Shown: piece after piece, positions 31,727 through 44,098 of the stretch
Position numbering within the stretch: the first letter of the stretch is position 1
Layout: every line of letters begins with the position of its first letter
From: Sphaerulina vaccinii
Taxonomy: Eukaryota > Ascomycota > Dothideomycetes > Mycosphaerellales > Mycosphaerellaceae
Assembly (NCBI GenBank): GCA_022570795.1
Contig: JAKUDP010000017.1
Span: 434,001-498,000, forward strand
Length of the DNA: 64,000 bases
Direction of reading: 5' to 3'
The notes under the pieces: generated by a model
The model's input: only the letters and a program-made list of their open reading frames with translations
Database searches by the model: none
Told to the model about the DNA's origin: nothing
Program-made: the position numbers and the translations under genes

Positions 31727-34700
31727 CTAACTCCGGTCGCCTAGCTTGACCATAACATACGGAATCTCGACGTCCTCTTCCGTAGTATCCTCGGCAGTAA
31801 TCTCAAAGATCACGTTCTTCTGGTGCTCAGGAATCTTCTTCTTCGAGATCGTCTCGGTGAGGTCACTAAGCCTGTTGCAGGATGTGTTAGCAACGTCATC
31901 AGACATGTTCAGAGATGAGGGTACTTACTTCAATGGGAGTCTGTCCTTGTTCTTCGCTGCAGGGTAGAAGCTTGCATACAGCAGACTCACACCTGAGCTG
32001 ATCATAGTGATGCTGAGACCCTTGGCCTTGAAGTCGTCGAGGAACTGTTGTAGCGTGACGTCTTCTGTCTCGAAGCGGTCCCACAGCTTGTCGATCGTCT
32101 CTTCTCCATTGATACCTTGGTATTTGCCCTTGGGAGAGGCGATGGGCTCGGAGAAGCCAAAGAAAGGCAGAGCCAGGTTGACGAAGCCATTCTTGTACTG
32201 TTCGATGTCGTCCTTGCCGTCGATGATCTTGTAGAGTTCGAGGATGACAAGACCAGTGACCAGCGCGGTCGTGGTAGCGATGGCAGGAATAATCTTGCCA
32301 GCAATGAACTTGATCTTGTGACGGTCAGCAGTCTGAATTTTGTAGTTCTCTGCACGAAGGTTCGCTGCGGCAGCAATGAAGTCGATGTGGAAGTTGGTGT
32401 CATCGTCCTTCTCGAAGTCTACAGCTTCGAGGCGGAAGTCTCCAAGCTGCTTGGGTTGTGGCAAAGACTTGGCGATCTTCTCAAGCTGTGCGTTGTCCTC
32501 ATCGATGCCACCAGCCTGCGCGTTCGGGTCAGGCTCCTTGTCGTCAGCCTGGATCTTCACACCTGGGTCTGGCTTGAACTCTGGCACGATCATGCGATCG
32601 AGGACCTCGACAATGTACTTGCGATCGCTGTTCTGCTTGATGTGGTAGTTGAAGGCGTGTAAGTTGGCGCCTGCAAGGACAAAGTTGTAGTGCGAGTCAT
32701 TATTGACATCGAATGTGAGTGCATCCGGAGCACGCTTTGGTCCTGACCAGAAAGGTTGCCCAGATGAAGTCTTGCTGTCCTTGGGGAAGTTGTAGAGCAG
32801 TTGTTGAATGGCGTTGTTATAGTGCTTCTCAAACTGCAATCGAGCCCACTCGATGCAGTCATCGAAAGTCTCTGGCTTGCTGGTGACCAGGAACTCTTGA
32901 AGTGTCTCGAGAGTCTGCTTCTCATTGCCCGACTGCTTGAGTGTGGAACCAAGATAGTCCTTCTGTGTGATGTAGGAGTTGACAATATCTGCTGGAGCAC
33001 TGAAGACAGTGTGAAAGAGCTCCTTTGCCCAAGCGATAGTGTGCTCGATGCGATTGGGGAAAGAACGGAGCGTGCACATTGGGAATGACTGCTCTGGAGG
33101 ATCTTGCGAGCTTGAGTAGGACTCGGTCTGGCGTGGCAGCACAACCTGGGTGTTGCCCTTTGTGCCGAGAGTACCACTGTCAAGCAGTGGCTTGTGGAAG
33201 AACACGCAACGTCTGTCGACATATGTTCGCGCATCAACATTGTCCAGCGCATTCGTCACGCCATCAAGATTCTCCCAGAACTTCTCATTGAAGATGTGCT
33301 CAGTATCTTGAGCAACACGATCCTTGAGCATCTCGATGTGACCCACAAGATCCGGATTCATGGCTTGCACAGCACGAGATGCACATTCTGACTTCAGCTG
33401 GCCAACATCCTTCGGTCGGAAGAGGAACTGTCTGTTGAGATTGCTCTTCTCGATCTGGTCCATGTCGGTCACCCAGATTCTGCCCTTTGGCCCAGTACCA
33501 AGACCGATCATTGCCCAGTTCTTTAGCATCTCACAGCCAATGGCACCAGCGCCCACCAAGAACTGCTTAACATTTGACAGCTTCTCCTGGTACTCCGTGC
33601 CAAAGACTGCGATCTGGCCATCGTATCGGGATCCTATAGGCTTGCACAGCTCTACTGAACGCTTGACAGATGTGGGAAGAGACTCCAGTGAGTCGAGGTA
33701 TAGCCACTGCTTGATCGGGTGGAACTTGCCAGATACCGACTTGAGGACCTCTTGTGCAGCCAGACCTCCAAAGAAAGCAGCCATAGGTGCCAAGTCACCA
33801 CGTGCTTGATATGACAACTCTGTGATGATCTTCTCGTCTAGCTCTGCCTTCTCTTCTGATTGCTCGTTGATCTCCTTCGCAAGCTTGATGACCTCTCTGG
33901 CGTCGTCGTTGTTGTGTGCTCGTGGAAGCTGACCATTGTGCTCCACATATGCGTGTAGCGCTTGAAATCCGGCGTGTAACTGACCTGGTCGATCGAATTT
34001 GGCGAAGTCAGAGATGAGATGCTCTGGCTTCTTGAGCTGCTGGCTGAGTGGCTCGAAGTCCAGAATCTTTGGCATCTTGACTTGCTGGTATAGACCTCCG
34101 CGCTTGTATTGTCCAGCGTTCTCAGGCAGATCGATCTGGAAGGTATATGGTCCCTTCACTGTGATCTTGCGTGGTGTGCCATCATTCAGCGCCTCCATGC
34201 CTTCCAACTCTGAGAATGTAACAAAGTCTCCATCTTCCAGCCCGTGACGAGTTTCGTCTAGTGCTGACACCAGTCCTTGCTCGTCGATGCCAGCAACGAT
34301 ACCGTTCAGAGGATTCTCGCCAGTTGGGTCGCCGACAGTAAAGCTCTTGCCGAAGTCCGTGAAGATTGAGCCAAACAGGCCGAAGGTGTCAGTGATGGTG
34401 ATGTAGATGCCATTCTCGTGGCAGAAGTCAGCGATCTTTAGCTGGTCCTTGAGCGGCGTGTCAGTCAAGACGATGCTCTGGAACTTCTTTAGCTGGCTCA
34501 GGTCGGTCGTGAGGTCCTTGGCTCCTAGCACAGAGACTGGGGTGTATGGGTTTAGCTCAGCTACTCGTGGTGCTGTCACATCAGCTCGAGGCTTGCCAAC
34601 ATCTGCTGGTTGTAGGAAGAACTGCGATGACAGGTCCTCGATTCTCGCGGGCTTCGGGTCGAACAGTGTGAGACTCTTCACGCCAGCCAGGGCAATGTTC

Positions 34701-35017
34701 TTTGCAATCTCCACTCCCAGTCCGCGCAGACCAACGACGAGTACATGGCTGCTACCCATACGCTTCATAGCCTCGTGACCAAGCACATACAGCTGTCGCG
34801 AGTACAGACTCTCATCGATCTCGCCATTGCCATTCGCGGCCTCCTTCAGTTGCTCGACAGCCTTCTTTGGGTCATCCACGTCCATGGGCGTGCTCATCTT
34901 GACGGCGGGGGCCTTGCCGTTTGTAGTGTTCGTGGTCGTATGCTCAGAGATGGAGCGCTTCTGAGCAAGTGGTGCGTCGGAGTGTTCGTGAGGAGGAGAC
35001 TCTGCTGGTCTCTTCAT
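31727..35017 (-). CDS. UBA1: Ubiquitin-activating enzyme E1
   Basis: Two exons (31929-35017 and 31727-31871, 57-bp intron) give 1077 aa, typical for Uba1. The inactive adenylation half begins near residue 75 (YSRQLYVLGHEAMKRM). The active adenylation domain carries the nucleotide-binding GAGAIGCEMLKN at about 500 and the Asp/Arg elements DMDQIEKSNLNRQFLFR. The thioester cysteine is Cys648 in FPMCTLRSFP. The C-terminal ubiquitin-fold domain is split by the intron and ends QKNVIFEITAEDTTEEDVEI. It activates ubiquitin with ATP and passes it to E2 enzymes in cytosol and nucleus. Met 35017 (MKRPAESPPHEH) is preferred to an upstream Met at 35074 because the intervening residues are unlike Uba1; Met residues further downstream are also possible starts. 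Confidence 0.95.
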
Positions 35018-35668
35018 ATGAGCGAGTGTCCAGGTATAGCAGTAGCAGTGTGGCGCAGCGATAGAAGGAAGCAAGAAAGAGTGGGTTGTAGAAGAACAGC
35101 AGTCGCAGTAACAACAACTGGGCAGTTCTTACTTGCTCCGACCCGATTCTCTGCTCTTTCCCAACTCAAAGCTCCTTCTGTCTGCTGAGACTGTGATGCC
35201 ACTCGGTGTATCGGTGGGCTGTGTGAGATGTGTGTAAGCAGGAGTAGATGTCAAAGGGCGCGAGAAGATGATGAGTGATGTTTCGGAGAGGTTCGCGTTT
35301 GGAGGCAACCACAGAGAGAGCTTGACGACCTGACACAACGCCATCGTCACTGTGGAGCGAGATGCTGACATAACACAGATCAGCCTGAGGCATATCGAAG
35401 CGACGAGAAGCTGTTCATCAATGCAGTAACTTCCAATCGACTACTAGCATCTTGAATCGTTGATGGAACTACAGTCCAGGTGACATAGCTGGGGATCAAC
35501 GAGAAGAGAGCGCGGGTGGAAATGCTAGTACTCTGGAGACTCCAAAGCGGGATAGATCAATATACTGTTACAATATTATTCCTCGTATATCTGATAGTCG
35601 CATTCCAAGATCATTAATCATGCTTTCCCTCCCAATCTACCTAGCCTCCTTCAAGATTAGTGGAGGAT
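35018..35668. other. UBA1 upstream region
   Basis: About 650 bp between the UBA1 start and the stop of the next minus-strand gene. No gene is evident; it should hold the UBA1 promoter and leader, perhaps with a leader intron. Confidence 0.4.
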
Positions 35669-36589
35669 TCACTCAATCAAAATGAAGTGCTCCATATCAT
35701 TCCCATCTCCAAACTCCTCATCATCCGAGATCTCGACAAGCTCACTCATAGCTTGCCTCTCCGCAGCAGCTTGGCCGGCTTTCTGCCTCGCCTCTAGTGC
35801 ATCTCTGACCTCCTTAGCAGCCTTCTCCTCTGCCCTTTTCTCCTTATTCTTCTCCCTAGTCTTCTTGAGCTTCTCTCTTTGCTGTTCCCGCTGAGCCATA
35901 TGCTCTCTCAGCCCACCATGTACCTGCTCCGCAAACTTTCTGACATCCTCACGCATGAACATCGTCGTGACCCCACCCTGACAGATGTATGTCCCATATC
36001 TCAATCGAGGGATTCCCAGGTCTCTGAACCTGTTCGTCTTTTCAGGATAAAGATGCGGCAGTAGCTGGTAGTCTTTCAGGTCGAACTCCTTCATAGCATC
36101 TGTTTTCGTGATCTTGTCGCTCCACTCCTTCTTATCGCAATCCTTGCAGCAATTCAAGCCACTCATCATGATAGCAGATCTTGTGCTCCTTTTCCCGCAG
36201 AAGTTGCATCTCTGCTCAGACCATGGGAGCAAGCCTACGGTTTTGTTTTGGCGAAGGTAATTCGGGTCAAGACTCGGTCTTGCTTCCTTCGCTGCCCTCG
36301 ACTTCGAAAAAGTCATGGTGCTGTTGTAGCTTGTGATACTCCTATGCTCAACGAGGAAGTGGTGTGCCCAGTCATTGACTTCGTTTCGGAGCTTATGGCA
36401 TGTTGCTGCAAGCCTGTCTAGGTCATGATCAACTTCATGTAGCTTCGCTTTGGACGCGCCGCGCTTGCTGTCACTATTGTAAGCCTTGTTAGGCTCGTGA
36501 GTCGCGAACAGGTAGGAGGCAATGTTCTGAAGTAGCTCAGAAGGAAGTGCTGTAAGGTGGTCGATGGGTGGTGCAGCATAGGTGGCCAT
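35669..36589 (-). CDS. F-box-like protein with a Cys cluster and coiled coil
   Basis: An intronless 306-aa gene. Residues 10-30 (DHLTALPSELLQNIASYLF) match the start of an F-box, the Skp1-binding motif of SCF-type ubiquitin ligases. Residues about 125-155 hold CNFCGKRS and CCKDCDKKEW, a possible zinc-binding Cys cluster. Residues about 230-285 are a highly charged predicted coiled coil (REQQREKLKKTREKNKEKRA), and the tail is acidic. Such single F-box plus Cys-cluster proteins are abundant in Dothideomycetes and their substrates are unknown. Location next to UBA1 is probably coincidental. Confidence 0.75.
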   Translation of the reverse strand: MATYAAPPIDHLTALPSELLQNIASYLFATHEPNKAYNSDSKRGASKAKLHEVDHDLDRLAATCHKLRNEVNDWAHHFLVEHRSITSYNSTMTFSKSRAAKEARPSLDPNYLRQNKTVGLLPWSEQRCNFCGKRSTRSAIMMSGLNCCKDCDKKEWSDKITKTDAMKEFDLKDYQLLPHLYPEKTNRFRDLGIPRLRYGTYICQGGVTTMFMREDVRKFAEQVHGGLREHMAQREQQREKLKKTREKNKEKRAEEKAAKEVRDALEARQKAGQAAAERQAMSELVEISDDEEFGDGNDMEHFILIE

Positions 36590-37486
36590 TGTGTGGGGCT
36601 GCTATGTCGTCGCAATGTGATTACTGTCTCCAGCTTTGTGACACGATCGGGATGTAGACCTGGCAGCTCTGTGTGCGCTCACTGAGGATCGTAGCGCATG
36701 TTGATGTCGTTGTCGAGTCCAGAGTGGTCGTATTATTGTCGTATGGGGAGCTCAGTCGGAACTATCGGCGATAAGCGATAAGGACTTGCTTCCTCCTTTG
36801 CACCCAGGGGCGGCACCTCACTCCTCCATCAACAACATCATAAAATCGCGCTCGACCATGACGATGTTACAGCAGAAGCAGTCACACCGTCAGTTCCATG
36901 ACTCTCGCGCTTCCAAACTGATAACATCGATCTCATGACCAGGATAGAAGCAGCTAATCCAGGCAGATCTCATGCACATGGTGCCTGAAACTAACACATC
37001 TCCACTGACCTCGTCCTTGCAAAGCTGCAAAGTTTACGGAGATTAGGCTCTTCCACCGCCAATCAGTGAACGAGAACAGCACAGAAACGTGCCTCATCAC
37101 GTCGTCTCACCATGTCGACCACGAAGAACACAAGACGCGTGCTGCGCACTATAATCCGTGGCAAGCAAACATATCTCGGACGCACCACTTGCAGCTAAGA
37201 ACACGAAAAGAGTCGTGGAACTGAATCTACTTTGGCAGCTGCAGTACTAAAGCAAATCTAAATTCAAGGTCAACGTCAACTTACCGCGAATGGAAGGGAT
37301 ATACCACACCTTCGGAACATGACAGGGCAGGTTCAACCACGCGCGAAGACCAGGATGATCATGCACTGGAACGATCTATTAATCTCCATGTAATGCCACC
37401 ATACTATCCTTCCTCACGTCCTCATACTGTCCTGCTGCTGGGCTTCTAACCACAGCATAACCATTTCACAGTAGTACATTTTAAGC
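36590..37486. other. Intergenic region before the GH92 gene
   Basis: About 900 bp without a supported gene; only short frames. It separates the divergent F-box-like and GH92 genes and contains both promoters. Confidence 0.4.
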
Positions 37487-40031
37487 ATGGCTCACTCTCT
37501 TGCCATTCTTTTGGCAGCTCAGCTTGCTGCCGCTGCCGTTGTCACTGACCCGATACAGTATGTCGATCAGCTGATTGGAACTTCGAATGGAGGTGCGTTC
37601 GAACGCGAACAGAAATCGAGATGAGGTTCTGACAAGCATAGGCAATGTCTTCGCCGGAGCGTGTCTACCATATGGCATGGCGAAAGCTGTCGCCGATACC
37701 GATAGTGACTCGAGACAAGGTGGCTTCACGACAGATGGCGCGAACATTACTGGCTTCTCGGGCATGCACGATTCTGGTACTGGTGGCAGTCCATCCCTAG
37801 GCTTGTTTCCGTTGTTCCCCTATGCCAGCTGCGCGGGCGACGAGATCGATGGCTGTGAATTTCCGAAGAAAGATCGCCGCACGCCTTTCGACAATGCGAC
37901 ACTCAAAGCTTCGCCAGGCTACTTTGGTCTTACCCTCGCAAGTGGAGTCAAAGGAGAGATGACTGCCGCTTTTCACACAGCACTCTTCCAGTTCACCTTT
38001 CCAAGTGGAGGTAGCGGCAGCCCAGTAATTTACCTCGATCTTTCGGATCTGTCAGATTCTCGACAGGACAATGGTACGATATCTGTTGATGACTCTGGAC
38101 GCATGATAGGCGGCGGCAAGTTTCTGCCTTCCTTCGGCCAAGAAAAGTACGATGCATACTTCTGTGCAGACTTCAAAGGAGGTTCAGTCCGAGATACTGG
38201 AATCGTCGTCAATAGTCGAGGTAGCGCAGATGTGAAGGATCTGAAGATTTCTAGGGGTATCAATGACTATCCTCTGCCCGGTGGTGCGTTTGTGCGCTTC
38301 ATGGACAGCAGTCCCGTTACTGTCCGGATGGCATACAGCTTCATCAGCAGCGAACAGGCATGCCAACTTGCGGAAGCAGAGATACCGGACTTCGACTTTC
38401 AACGCACGCAAAAGACAGCCGAGGGCGAATGGACCACGAAACTGAGCCCGATATCGGTCGAGACGAACGGCGTGAATGATTCCGTCACGAAGAACTTCTA
38501 CTCAGGTATATTAAGTGCCCGAAGAGACGACTTAGCACAACTAATCAGAGGCAGGAATCTACCGCACTTTCATCAACCCTCAGAACTATACTGGTGTACA
38601 GCCAGTCGTCGATGCTAATACCATCTACTTTGACAGCTTCTACTGGTATGCACATCTGTCATTTCACGCAAAGTAGCGTAGGCTGACTTCTGGTAGCATT
38701 TGGGATCACTTTAGATCGCAGTTTCCGTTCTTGGTGCTCATCGATCCACTTGCAATGGAGCAGATCATCCAAGGTCTGTTGACTCTCTACGACATTCAAG
38801 GCTGGCTACCGGACTGCCATATGTCTTTAAGCAAGGGCTACACCCAAGGAGGCAGCAACGCAGATGTGGTGATGGCAGATGCTTATGCCAAGCTGAACTC
38901 TACCAACATTGATTGGCAGAAGGCGTACGAGGCAGTAGTGCGCGATGCTGAGGAGGAGCCATACGGTGAGTATCTATCGGAAAACTCGAGGCCGTAACAT
39001 CGTACTGACAACTTGCAGACTGGTGCTGTCAAGGACGTGGTGGACTAGACAGCTGGAAAGCGCTGCACTACATTCCCGTGGAAGACTTCGATTACAAAGG
39101 ATTCGGTACTCACACCCGCTCGATATCACGCACCCTGGAATACAGCTACAATGACTACTGCATCTCTACGATGGCAGCCGGTCTCGGTGTCCAAGGTGAC
39201 GTGGAGAAGTATACAGAGACGAGTGGCAACTGGATCAACCTCTTCCGAGAAGACAAGAAGTCAATCCTCTTCAATTCGACAGAAGATACTGGTTTCACTG
39301 GCTTCTTCCAACCCAAATACCTTAACCAGACATGGGGTAACCAAGATCCTCTGTACTGCTCCAATATTGATGACAGCCCCACGCAGTCCTGCAGTCTGCA
39401 GAATACCGCCTCAGAAACCTTCGAATCGTCAATCTGGGAATACTCATTCTACGTACCGCACGATATGGCTAAACTCATCGCAATCATGGGTGGCCCTACA
39501 ACCTTTGTCAATCGCCTCGAATACCTCCACGACCGAAACATTACCTATATCGGCAACGAACCCTCTTTCCTAACAGTATATCAATACCACTATGCTGGCC
39601 GTCCAGCTCTCTCAGCTAAACGCGCCCACTTCTACGTCCCGGCATTCTTCTCCGCCACATTTGGCGGCCTTCCCGGAAACGACGACTCTGGCACGATGGG
39701 CGCTTTCCTCGCTTTCACGATGATGGGACTGGCACCGAATCCTGGACAAGACGTGTACTTCATCATTCCTCCATTCTTTGAGAGCGTCAATATCACGCAT
39801 CCTACAACTGGCAATGTCGCAAGTATCAGGAACATCAATTTCGATGCGAGTTATGAGAACATCTATATCCAGAGTGCGACGTTAAATGGTCAGCCATATA
39901 CGAAGAACTGGATTGGGCATGATTTCTTCACGGAAGGGAAAGAGTTGGTGCTTACGCTCGGGAGGAATGAGAGTGATTGGGGGACCAGGACGGAGGATCT
40001 GCCGCCTAGTCTTAGTGACTATCAGTTCTGA
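37487..40031 (+). CDS. Secreted GH92 alpha-1,2-mannosidase-type glycoside hydrolase
   Basis: Five exons (37487-37592, 37642-38505, 38549-38645, 38697-38965, 39019-40031) join to 782 aa. The N-terminus is a signal peptide (MAHSLAILLAAQLAAAAVV), then the GH92 opening (QYVDQLIGTSNGG then FAGACLPYGMAK and GFSGMHDSGTGG). Mid-protein GH92 landmarks are GIYRTFINPQNYTG after exon 2, WDHFRSQFP, MEQIIQGLL, and GWLPDC near the catalytic region; GNEPSFLTVYQYHYAGRP follows. GH92 enzymes are calcium-dependent exo-alpha-mannosidases acting on fungal or plant N-glycans or mannoproteins. The acceptor of exon 3 has a nearby alternative, so three or so residues there are uncertain. It lies beside a sugar-oxidation cluster and may release its substrate, but that link is inference. 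Confidence 0.9.
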
Positions 40032-40365
40032 GATGGCAGGCGAGGGGAATGGTGAGGTGAGGTAAACGAATGAATTACGATATGAGTACCTAAAGTGCGA
40101 ACACGCATCACAGCAGCGAACGAAGTGAGCAAAAGAAAGGCAAAACAACATCTTGACTTGTTTTGCTTCCTGAACATAGTCTTTTGCATGACCTTGCCCT
40201 TAGCAGTGCTTACTCTTCACACCTCTTTTTCCAAAGTTCGGACACTCCGCGAAATATATGACCACCTTGCCGCTGTGTAACAGGACGGTATGCAGTAGGC
40301 AGAGAGTGTGAAATGCAGAGAAGGATTTGATATCTCGACCTGCTTTCTCTTTGTATTGGAAGTTC
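40032..40365. other. Convergent gap between GH92 and the first SDR
   Basis: About 330 bp between two convergent stop codons; nothing beyond presumed 3' UTRs. Confidence 0.5.
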
Positions 40366-41191
40366 TCATTGCAACGATATTGAAATCCCTCCATCGACCA
40401 AAATCTGCGCCCCAGACACAAACTTACTCAAATCGCTCGCCAAGAATATCGCAGGTCCAGCCATATCCTCAGGATCAGCGACTCGCCCCAAGGGCGTTCT
40501 TGTCTCCAGGTATCGTAACTTGTCTGCATTCGCGAGATCTGAAGCAGCCAAGGCAGTTCTTGTCGTGCCAGGTAAGAGAGCGTTACAGCGTATACCGTAC
40601 TTTCCAAGTGCGCAAGCTTGAGACTGCATCATACTAAGTACTGCTGCTTTCGTGGGCGTGTAGTGAACTTGTTGAGCACCGCCGAGATGAGCGCTGATGG
40701 AGGAAATCCCGATGATACTGCCGCCGCGGCCTTGGGCGACCATTTGCTTTGCGGCTGCTTGGGTCGTCCAGAATGTTCCTTTAATATTCGTGTCGAGATG
40801 GGAGTCTAGGACTGCTTCTTCTAGACTGGATCCTCCGGTGAGCATGAAGTACACGTTATACGATCAGTCAAACTCACGATAGGAAGTCCTTAAATTGGCT
40901 GACGCCTGCATTCGCCACGAAGATGTCTAGACCTCCAAACGAAGATACTGCTTCATCGACTATGGCTTGGCCAACCTCTTTCTTGCCAATGTCGCCTGCA
41001 ACCCCCGTGAGCCGAGCATCGTGGAGGGCTTCTGCCTTCAAGCTTTGAAACTCCTTGTGGGAGTCGTCATTGTCGAGGTAGGCGACAGTGACTGACGCTC
41101 CCTCTCGTAGGAAGCCCAGGGCGATAGCTCTGCCTATGCCAGTCACGCCACCTGTCACTGCAGCGACCTTTCCTGCGAGAAGGCCTGCCAT
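40366..41191 (-). CDS. Short-chain dehydrogenase resembling fungal L-rhamnose 1-dehydrogenase
   Basis: Two exons (40878-41191 and 40366-40825, 52-bp intron) encode 257 aa, full length for a classical SDR. The cofactor motif is TGGVTGIGRAIA (residues 13-24), followed by the NAG motif in FVANAGVSQF and the catalytic Ser and YTPTK (Ser about 143, Tyr about 156, Lys 160). Several long stretches (GGSIIGISSISA, CALGKYGIRCNA, GPAIFLASDLS) resemble the fungal L-rhamnose 1-dehydrogenase of the nonphosphorylated rhamnose pathway, from memory of that family. A related sugar dehydrogenase for L-fucose or another hexose is possible. The frame is open upstream to Met 41464; MAGLLAGKVAA was chosen because SDRs start just before the Gly motif. 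It is divergent from a Zn2Cys6 regulator. Confidence 0.8.
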
Positions 41192-41504
41192 GGTGGTGTG
41201 TGTTGTCTTCGCGAAGGAGTGACTAGACTTCTCCCTGTCGACAATGGGCAGCTTCGTCGAATGCTGAGCATTCTTCCAGTCACGGGATTCATCGTGACCC
41301 GAAGGGCAGTGGATCGTTGTGGAGGTGGCGGGATGTCGTCGTTGCGAGGATAAGGACAAGCTCTTTCGGTTCCTGCCAAGATTGATCGACACCCGAATTT
41401 CCTCCCGAGCGGGGTGAGTGAAGTTTCTCCACACTTCAACATGGACGCGTCTCGCGTCCTCCATCTTCCTGCTTGCCTGCCTCCTCCATCAACCTTAGCA
41501 GCTC
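41192..41504. promoter_or_regulatory. Shared promoter of the SDR and Zn2Cys6 regulator
   Basis: These 313 bp separate the divergent start codons. At 41405-41412 is CCGAGCGG, an everted CCG/CGG pair of the kind bound by Zn2Cys6 dimers, overlapping gcgggg, which fits the CreA/Mig1 consensus SYGGRG. Both sites are too short to be decisive. Confidence 0.35.
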
Positions 41505-43492
41505 ATGTCTTCGGCTGCTGCATTCCATTCGGGTCTGGGTACCACAGCAGACTCGCAACCGCGTCCCGGCGACCATACTGAAGCGGGACCTCGAAAGAAG
41601 CGCTTTCGGAAAAGCCGTAGCAAAGGACTGCGGACTCGCAACGGCTGCACCGCCTGTAGGTCTCGGTATGTCACGACATTATCGACCTGAGTCGGTCTCG
41701 GCATCGAGGTGACGATGCTCATGATCTGTTAGGCACGTCAAATGCTCAGAAGACAAGCCTACGTGCCAAGGCTGTGAGAAAGGCAATAGAGAATGCGTTT
41801 ACCCACCTGCTCATGATCCGACAAGTCAGCAGTCACTTAGGAACACCATCGACCCGGGGCTGAGTTCACCAATCCGCCCAGGTCTGACTGCAGTCCAAGA
41901 TCCTGTCGTGGGGACGATCACCACTACTGATGAGACTGCCACTACGGCTTCGACTTCAGCTCAGTCCCTGCCGTGGTCGCCACACGTGAATGGACAGAAC
42001 GATGAGCATGTATTTGGTGCTAGTCCTGACTCTTCTTGGAGTGGGAGTCTGCCATACTCTGCAGAGACAGCTTCATTGCGTTGGTTTGGGCTTCTAGCCA
42101 CGGACGCAACACATGGCTTCAACACCACATTGCCTGTGCAAGATGCCGCTCCTGTAGAGACATCTGGAATATATGTCAGCCAGGACGAGGTCTCCCTGCG
42201 CGATGATGAACTGCCACTCTTTCAGCACTTCGTGCAGAACATCAGTCCATGGATTGATCTTACGGATCCTGAGAAGAACTTTGCCATTCTTGTACCACAG
42301 ATGGCATTACGCAACTTGGGCCTCATGAACGCTATTCTGGCCTTGTCTAGTCGCCACTTGTCACTGACGACGCGATATGCTGAGACTGATCCACATCAGT
42401 CGAGTGATCGTACCCAGGCTGTGAACTACTACAATCACACGTTAGTATACCTTCAGCAAGTTATGAGTATCACTTCATATCTTCGGAGCGACGAGCTCCT
42501 GGCCACAGTGCTTATTATATCAACTTATGAGATGATTGATGGCTCGGATCGAGGCTGGGAAAGGCATCTCAAAGGTGTTTTCTGGATCCAGGTATGTGCT
42601 TGTGCTACCCTCCTCACACTCCCGTTCTCCATGTCACGAACTACCAAGACATCTGACAGCTTGCCAGAGATCGCAACTCATCCATGGAGAATCTCGAGGC
42701 ATCAAGAAGTGGATTTGGTAAGTCAACGAATCTCTCATCTCCAGTCCACGCTGACGGTATGTACAGGTGGGCATGGCTCCGACAAGACATCTGGGCTGCT
42801 TTTCGGGAACGACGGAAGATACTCAGCTACTACACCCTCACTCGCGCTTGTAAAGATCTCGACCTCTGGGAATTGGTAAATCGTGCCGTGTTCCTGCTCG
42901 GCCAATGTGTCAACTATGCCAGCGATGGCGAAGTGGAAGCTGGACGTGCGAATGTGATGGACCGAGTACAACGGGCTCAAGGTCTGTTAGCAAGCCTTGA
43001 AGAGTGGCGAGGCTATTTTACCTCATATGATCGACGACTACCTGCCCCACGACACGCTGAGACTCCGTTTGTGCCAATCTGGGTCAATCCTCCTGCAGCC
43101 AGTAAGTGCAACGGGACTCAATCCGCAAGGACAGAGCAGCGCTTCCATGGGACCACTGGCTGATCATACTAGGTGTTGCCGTACAAGTCCACCACTTCTC
43201 CAAACTAATACTGCTCGAGCACATGCCTGCCATCAATGGCCTCAAGGAGCTTTCCGCGCGAGCATCGAGCGCACAAGAATCTGTCAACACAATTTGCGGA
43301 ATCGCATTATGTACGCATGAAACAGCAGCCATGATCGTGTCGACTCAGTGCTTGTTCGCTGCTGGCATGCACGTTCGTCATGAGTACGAGCGAGACCACA
43401 TTGTTAAGCTACTCAACGCACACCAGAGGAGTACCAGCTGGCCTCATTACGACCTTGGCGCAGAATTGCGGACTAGCTGGCGGGCCTCGTAA
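41505..43492 (+). CDS. Zn2Cys6 transcription factor with fungal-specific domain
   Basis: Five exons (41505-41665, 41733-42591, 42668-42717, 42767-43101, 43173-43492) give 574 aa. The binuclear cluster at residues about 48-75 has the canonical spacing C-x2-C-x6-C-x5-C-x2-C-x6-C (from GCTACRSR to NRECVYPP) and is split by intron 1, as often in this class. A Ser/Thr-rich linker follows, then a middle homology region from about 205 (LPLFQHFVQNISPWIDLTDP) to the end. Its position head-to-head with an SDR and upstream of a sugar transporter makes a local pathway regulator likely (inference). The frame ends at TAA 43490-43492, but continues in phase for 36 more sensible codons to a TAG at 43603, so the C-terminus may be recently truncated. 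Confidence 0.85.
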
Positions 43493-43603
43493 GTTGTCGC
43501 GGCACACGATCTGCCTCACTTTTGGAACGGCGACTGGCCGGTGGCGGTCGTGGCGAAGAAGCTCGATGTGATCACTCAAGACTTGTTGGCAGTGCAACTA
43601 TAG

Positions 43604-44098
43604 TGCGCATTCGACCCACGGATCTGTGTATCTGAGACGATTCATGCATCACAGAACACGTAGATATGCTCCGCGTGGTCGCACGATTCTGGATGCCAGC
43701 GGCTACCGACGCACGACTCACATCACGCCTGCCATATGCGCCACCGTAACGAGGTACCCATATCGAACACGAGTCGCAGTCACAGCTTGAACCCTGTTCA
43801 CCACGCGACCACCAACCTCGACCAGGCGTGAGGCGGGGCGGCAATTCTCCTTGCGAGCCATTGTCGCGTGGTTCGTGGCTTGATACTCGCGTCTCCATCT
43901 GGGGACGGCTTTTGTTGGCTGGGGAATCTGGGGACTAGTGAGGGTATAAGACAGCGTCAGATCGACCCTTGACTGTCACTCGTCTACGAGCCATATCGTC
44001 TGGTAGCAGTCGCTTCTCTGATCAGTTCTCGTTATCACTTGAGAGGCAATTGGGCAATACAACGCAGCATCGACCGCGCATACGATAAGAATATCAAC
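43604..44098. promoter_or_regulatory. Promoter region of the MFS transporter with three CTGGGG boxes
   Basis: CTGGGG occurs at 43899-43904, 43919-43924 and 43928-43933, about 165-200 bp before the transporter start. CTGGGG fits the CreA/Mig1 consensus SYGGRG, and clustered pairs are typical of carbon-catabolite-repressed genes. No gene is supported in the interval. Confidence 0.5.

Noticed and set aside
41192..41464. Upstream in-frame extension of the rhamnose-dehydrogenase-like SDR
   Set aside because: It would add 91 unconserved residues before the cofactor motif; SDRs of this type begin a few residues before it.
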